Positions 6,569-7,461 of a DNA stretch of 7,461 bases are shown in pieces (position 1 is the stretch's first letter; each line of letters starts with the position of its first letter). The DNA lies in assembly GCA_041655595.1 (NCBI GenBank), contig JBBAFB010000109.1, positions 1 through 7,461 of the forward strand. The letters are read 5' to 3'. This stretch comes from JBBAFB01 sp041655595. Its GTDB lineage: Bacteria > Bacillota > DULZ01. The position numbers were made by a program, and so were the translations under genes. The notes under the pieces were generated by a model. The model was given only the letters and a program-made list of their open reading frames with translations, was not told where the DNA came from and did not search any database.

Positions 6569-6627
6569 ACTCCCCTCCATCGAATAGTATTAGTCACCCC
6601 TAGCCTAATGCTATTCGACTAGGGAGT
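6569..6627. promoter_or_regulatory. Operator-like extended inverted repeat upstream of the M56 remnant
   Basis: The core is a 13-base inverted repeat: 6581-6593 (CGAATAGTATTAG) against 6605-6617, with 12 of 13 positions complementary and an 11-base centre. The symmetry extends outward imperfectly: GGGAGT at 6622-6627 mirrors ACTCCCC at 6569-6575, the latter being the complement of the ribosome binding site. The core overlaps the -10 and start region of the promoter below. Such placement is what a dimeric repressor needs, and genes of this family are normally controlled by a BlaI-type repressor, so this is probably a BlaI-family operator. No blaI is in the window. Confidence 0.55.
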
Positions 6628-6630
6628 CAA
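6602..6630 (-). promoter_or_regulatory. Promoter candidate of the M56 remnant
   Basis: On the minus strand TTGACT (6630-6625, 5 of 6) is followed after 17 bases by TAGGCT (6607-6602, 3 of 6). The -35 is strong and the -10 poor, and the inverted repeat covers the -10. An alternative perfect TATAAT lies upstream at 6639-6634, but its -35 is weak; a transcript from there would include the full palindrome and could pair ACTCCC with the ribosome binding site. Confidence 0.4.
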
Positions 6631-6641
6631 TGCATTATATG

Positions 6642-6669
6642 AAAAAATTAAGGCCCCCAAGAAAGCCTT
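6642..6669 (-). terminator. Rho-independent terminator after hsdR
   Basis: Read on the minus strand, AAGGCTTT and GGGGCCTT (both 8 bases, pairs including three G-U) enclose the loop CTTG at 6669-6650, and a run AATTTTTT follows at 6649-6642. It lies about 165 bases after the hsdR stop and just upstream of the M56 remnant promoter, so it separates the two minus-strand transcripts. Confidence 0.6.
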
Positions 6670-6833
6670 TTACACCTTTGAAAATTCAGCCCATTCGCCC
6701 AACATAGAAGAAAGCAGGAAGTTTGCAGAGCTTGTATTTTCTTTGCTCTAGTGGTTTTAAGCAGCAAACTACCTTCTTACCTTCCCACACCCCTTTACAT
6801 TCCAGCTTTTTGTTAATGTATAAGCTATTGTTT
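6670..6833. other. Short region between hsdR stop and its terminator
   Basis: The 164 bases downstream of hsdR have no recognisable gene. A 61-codon minus-strand frame at 6871-6686 overlaps the end of hsdR in another frame and lacks a ribosome binding site and homology. The stretch may be debris left by the insertion that brought the hairpin repeat, but nothing in it proves this. Confidence 0.4.
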
Positions 6834-7461
6834 TCAGGCAAACAAAGAACCGTCCCCCTGTTTGTGCTCATTTTCGCACATTAGTTTTGCCTGTTCCATC
6901 ACAATATCCACTGCTTTTTCAGTTTTATCCGGGGGATAGCCGTATTTTTTGAGCAGCCTTTTTATAGTCATTTTCATCTTCGCTTGGACACTTTCGCGGA
7001 TAGCCCAATCAACGCTAATCTTTTTCTTAATTGATGCAGTCAAATCTTTGGCAATCTGCATCAGTATCTCGTCACCCATCACTTCTTTTGCCGATTCATT
7101 TTCAGCTAGGGCATCGTAAAAAGCCAGCTCATCTGAGGAGAGCCCTGTATTTTCTCCTCGTTTCTCTGCTTGGCTAATTTCCTTGGCAAGTTCAATTAGC
7201 TCCATAATTACTTGGGTTGTTTCAATAGCTCTATTTTGATATTTTCTAATAGATGCCTCTAGCATCTCAGAAAATTTCTTAGATTGAACCAAATTTCGTC
7301 TGGAAAAGCTCTTAATATTACCCTTAAGCAGACGATTGAGAAGCTCCACAGCCAAATTCTTTTGTTTCATCCCTTTTACTTCTTCCATAAACTCATCAGA
7401 AAGAATAGCAATATTGGGTTTTGATAAACCCACTGAATCTAAAATATCTATTACCTCATTT
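6834..7461 (-). CDS. hsdR: Type I restriction enzyme HsdR subunit, C-terminal part (partial, N-terminus outside window)
   Basis: The frame is open from the right edge to the TGA at 6836-6834, giving 208 residues of C-terminus. They match the C-terminal (DUF3387-type) region of the HsdR motor/nuclease subunit: 'NEVIDILDSVGLSKP' at the very edge, 'ILSDEFMEEVKGMKQKNLAVELL', 'FSEMLEASIRKYQNRAIE', 'GLSSDELAFYDALAENESA', 'DWAIRESVQAKMKMTIKRLLKKYGYPPDK' spread over about residues 1-190, each shown here only in part by key residues. HsdR works with HsdM and HsdS to translocate and cut unmodified DNA in the cytoplasm; this segment is helical and contacts the methylase core. The nuclease and helicase domains must lie beyond 7461. 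Only about 15 residues follow the conserved 'EQAKL' end, and the final eight come from a hairpin repeat. Any hsdM and hsdS genes would be upstream, outside the window. Confidence 0.9.
   Translation of the reverse strand, partial: NEVIDILDSVGLSKPNIAILSDEFMEEVKGMKQKNLAVELLNRLLKGNIKSFSRRNLVQSKKFSEMLEASIRKYQNRAIETTQVIMELIELAKEISQAEKRGENTGLSSDELAFYDALAENESAKEVMGDEILMQIAKDLTASIKKKISVDWAIRESVQAKMKMTIKRLLKKYGYPPDKTEKAVDIVMEQAKLMCENEHKQGDGSLFA
6839..6864 (-). repeat. REP-like hairpin within the last hsdR codons
   Basis: On the minus strand CAAACAGGGGG pairs with TTCTTTGTTTG over 11 positions (four G-U) around the tetraloop ACGG. The GGGGACGGTTCT core is, as I recall, a repeated motif scattered through genomes of Clostridia and relatives. 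The stop codon of hsdR follows 3 bases later, so the repeat encodes the final residues 'KQGDGSLF'. Confidence 0.5.

Noticed and set aside
6686..6871. A 61-codon minus-strand open frame overlapping the end of hsdR.
   Set aside because: It begins inside hsdR in another frame, the first part is just the hairpin repeat read out of frame, and no family is recognisable.
1..7461. CRISPR array, tRNA, rRNA or intact insertion sequence.
   Set aside because: No regularly spaced direct repeats, no tRNA cloverleaf, no transposase frame and no terminal inverted repeats of an element were seen on either strand.

Overview
The window looks like chromosomal DNA of a low-to-moderate GC Gram-positive bacterium, most likely a member of Clostridia (Peptococcaceae/Desulfotomaculum-like is a guess). 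The signs are strong AGGAGG-type ribosome binding sites, several GTG and TTG starts, many lysine-rich lipoprotein signal peptides, a relic of the BlaR1/M56 regulator family, and a copper-amine-oxidase-N-domain exported protein. No tRNA, rRNA, CRISPR array or intact transposase is visible.

Layout, left to right. Bases 1-526 (minus) are the N-terminal part of a lipoprotein with a probable DUF5050-like repeat domain that runs off the left edge. Bases 584-799 (plus) hold a short fragment of a BlaR1/M56-type protein, inside which sits a good promoter candidate for an SSAT-like GNAT acetyltransferase (814-1290, plus). Convergent to it, nearly end to end, is a minus-strand group: an exported protein with a copper amine oxidase N-terminal domain (3584-2499), a small four-helix membrane protein (2326-1916), and an uncharacterised lipoprotein (1911-1300). 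The last two are 4 bases apart and surely co-transcribed. A 416-base gene-poor stretch (3585-4000) separates this group from a divergent 441-residue lipoprotein (4001-5326, plus) that has a clear promoter.

The right third carries an N-terminally truncated BlaR1/M56 protein (6564-5458, minus). It keeps the membrane segment and the extracellular sensor-like domain but has lost the zinc protease part. It sits behind a promoter overlapped by a long inverted repeat. A rho-independent terminator (6642-6669) insulates it from the C-terminal end of a type I restriction enzyme HsdR subunit (7461-6834), which enters from the right edge. The last codons of hsdR are made of a REP-like hairpin.

Functionally this is an accessory region: cell-surface lipoproteins of unknown role, remnants of antibiotic/cell-wall-stress sensor genes, and the end of a restriction system. 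I found no convincing complete new multi-gene system. The most unusual item is the stand-alone M56 sensor remnant, apparently left by a deletion that removed a blaI-like repressor and the protease half of blaR1 while keeping the promoter and operator-like palindrome.
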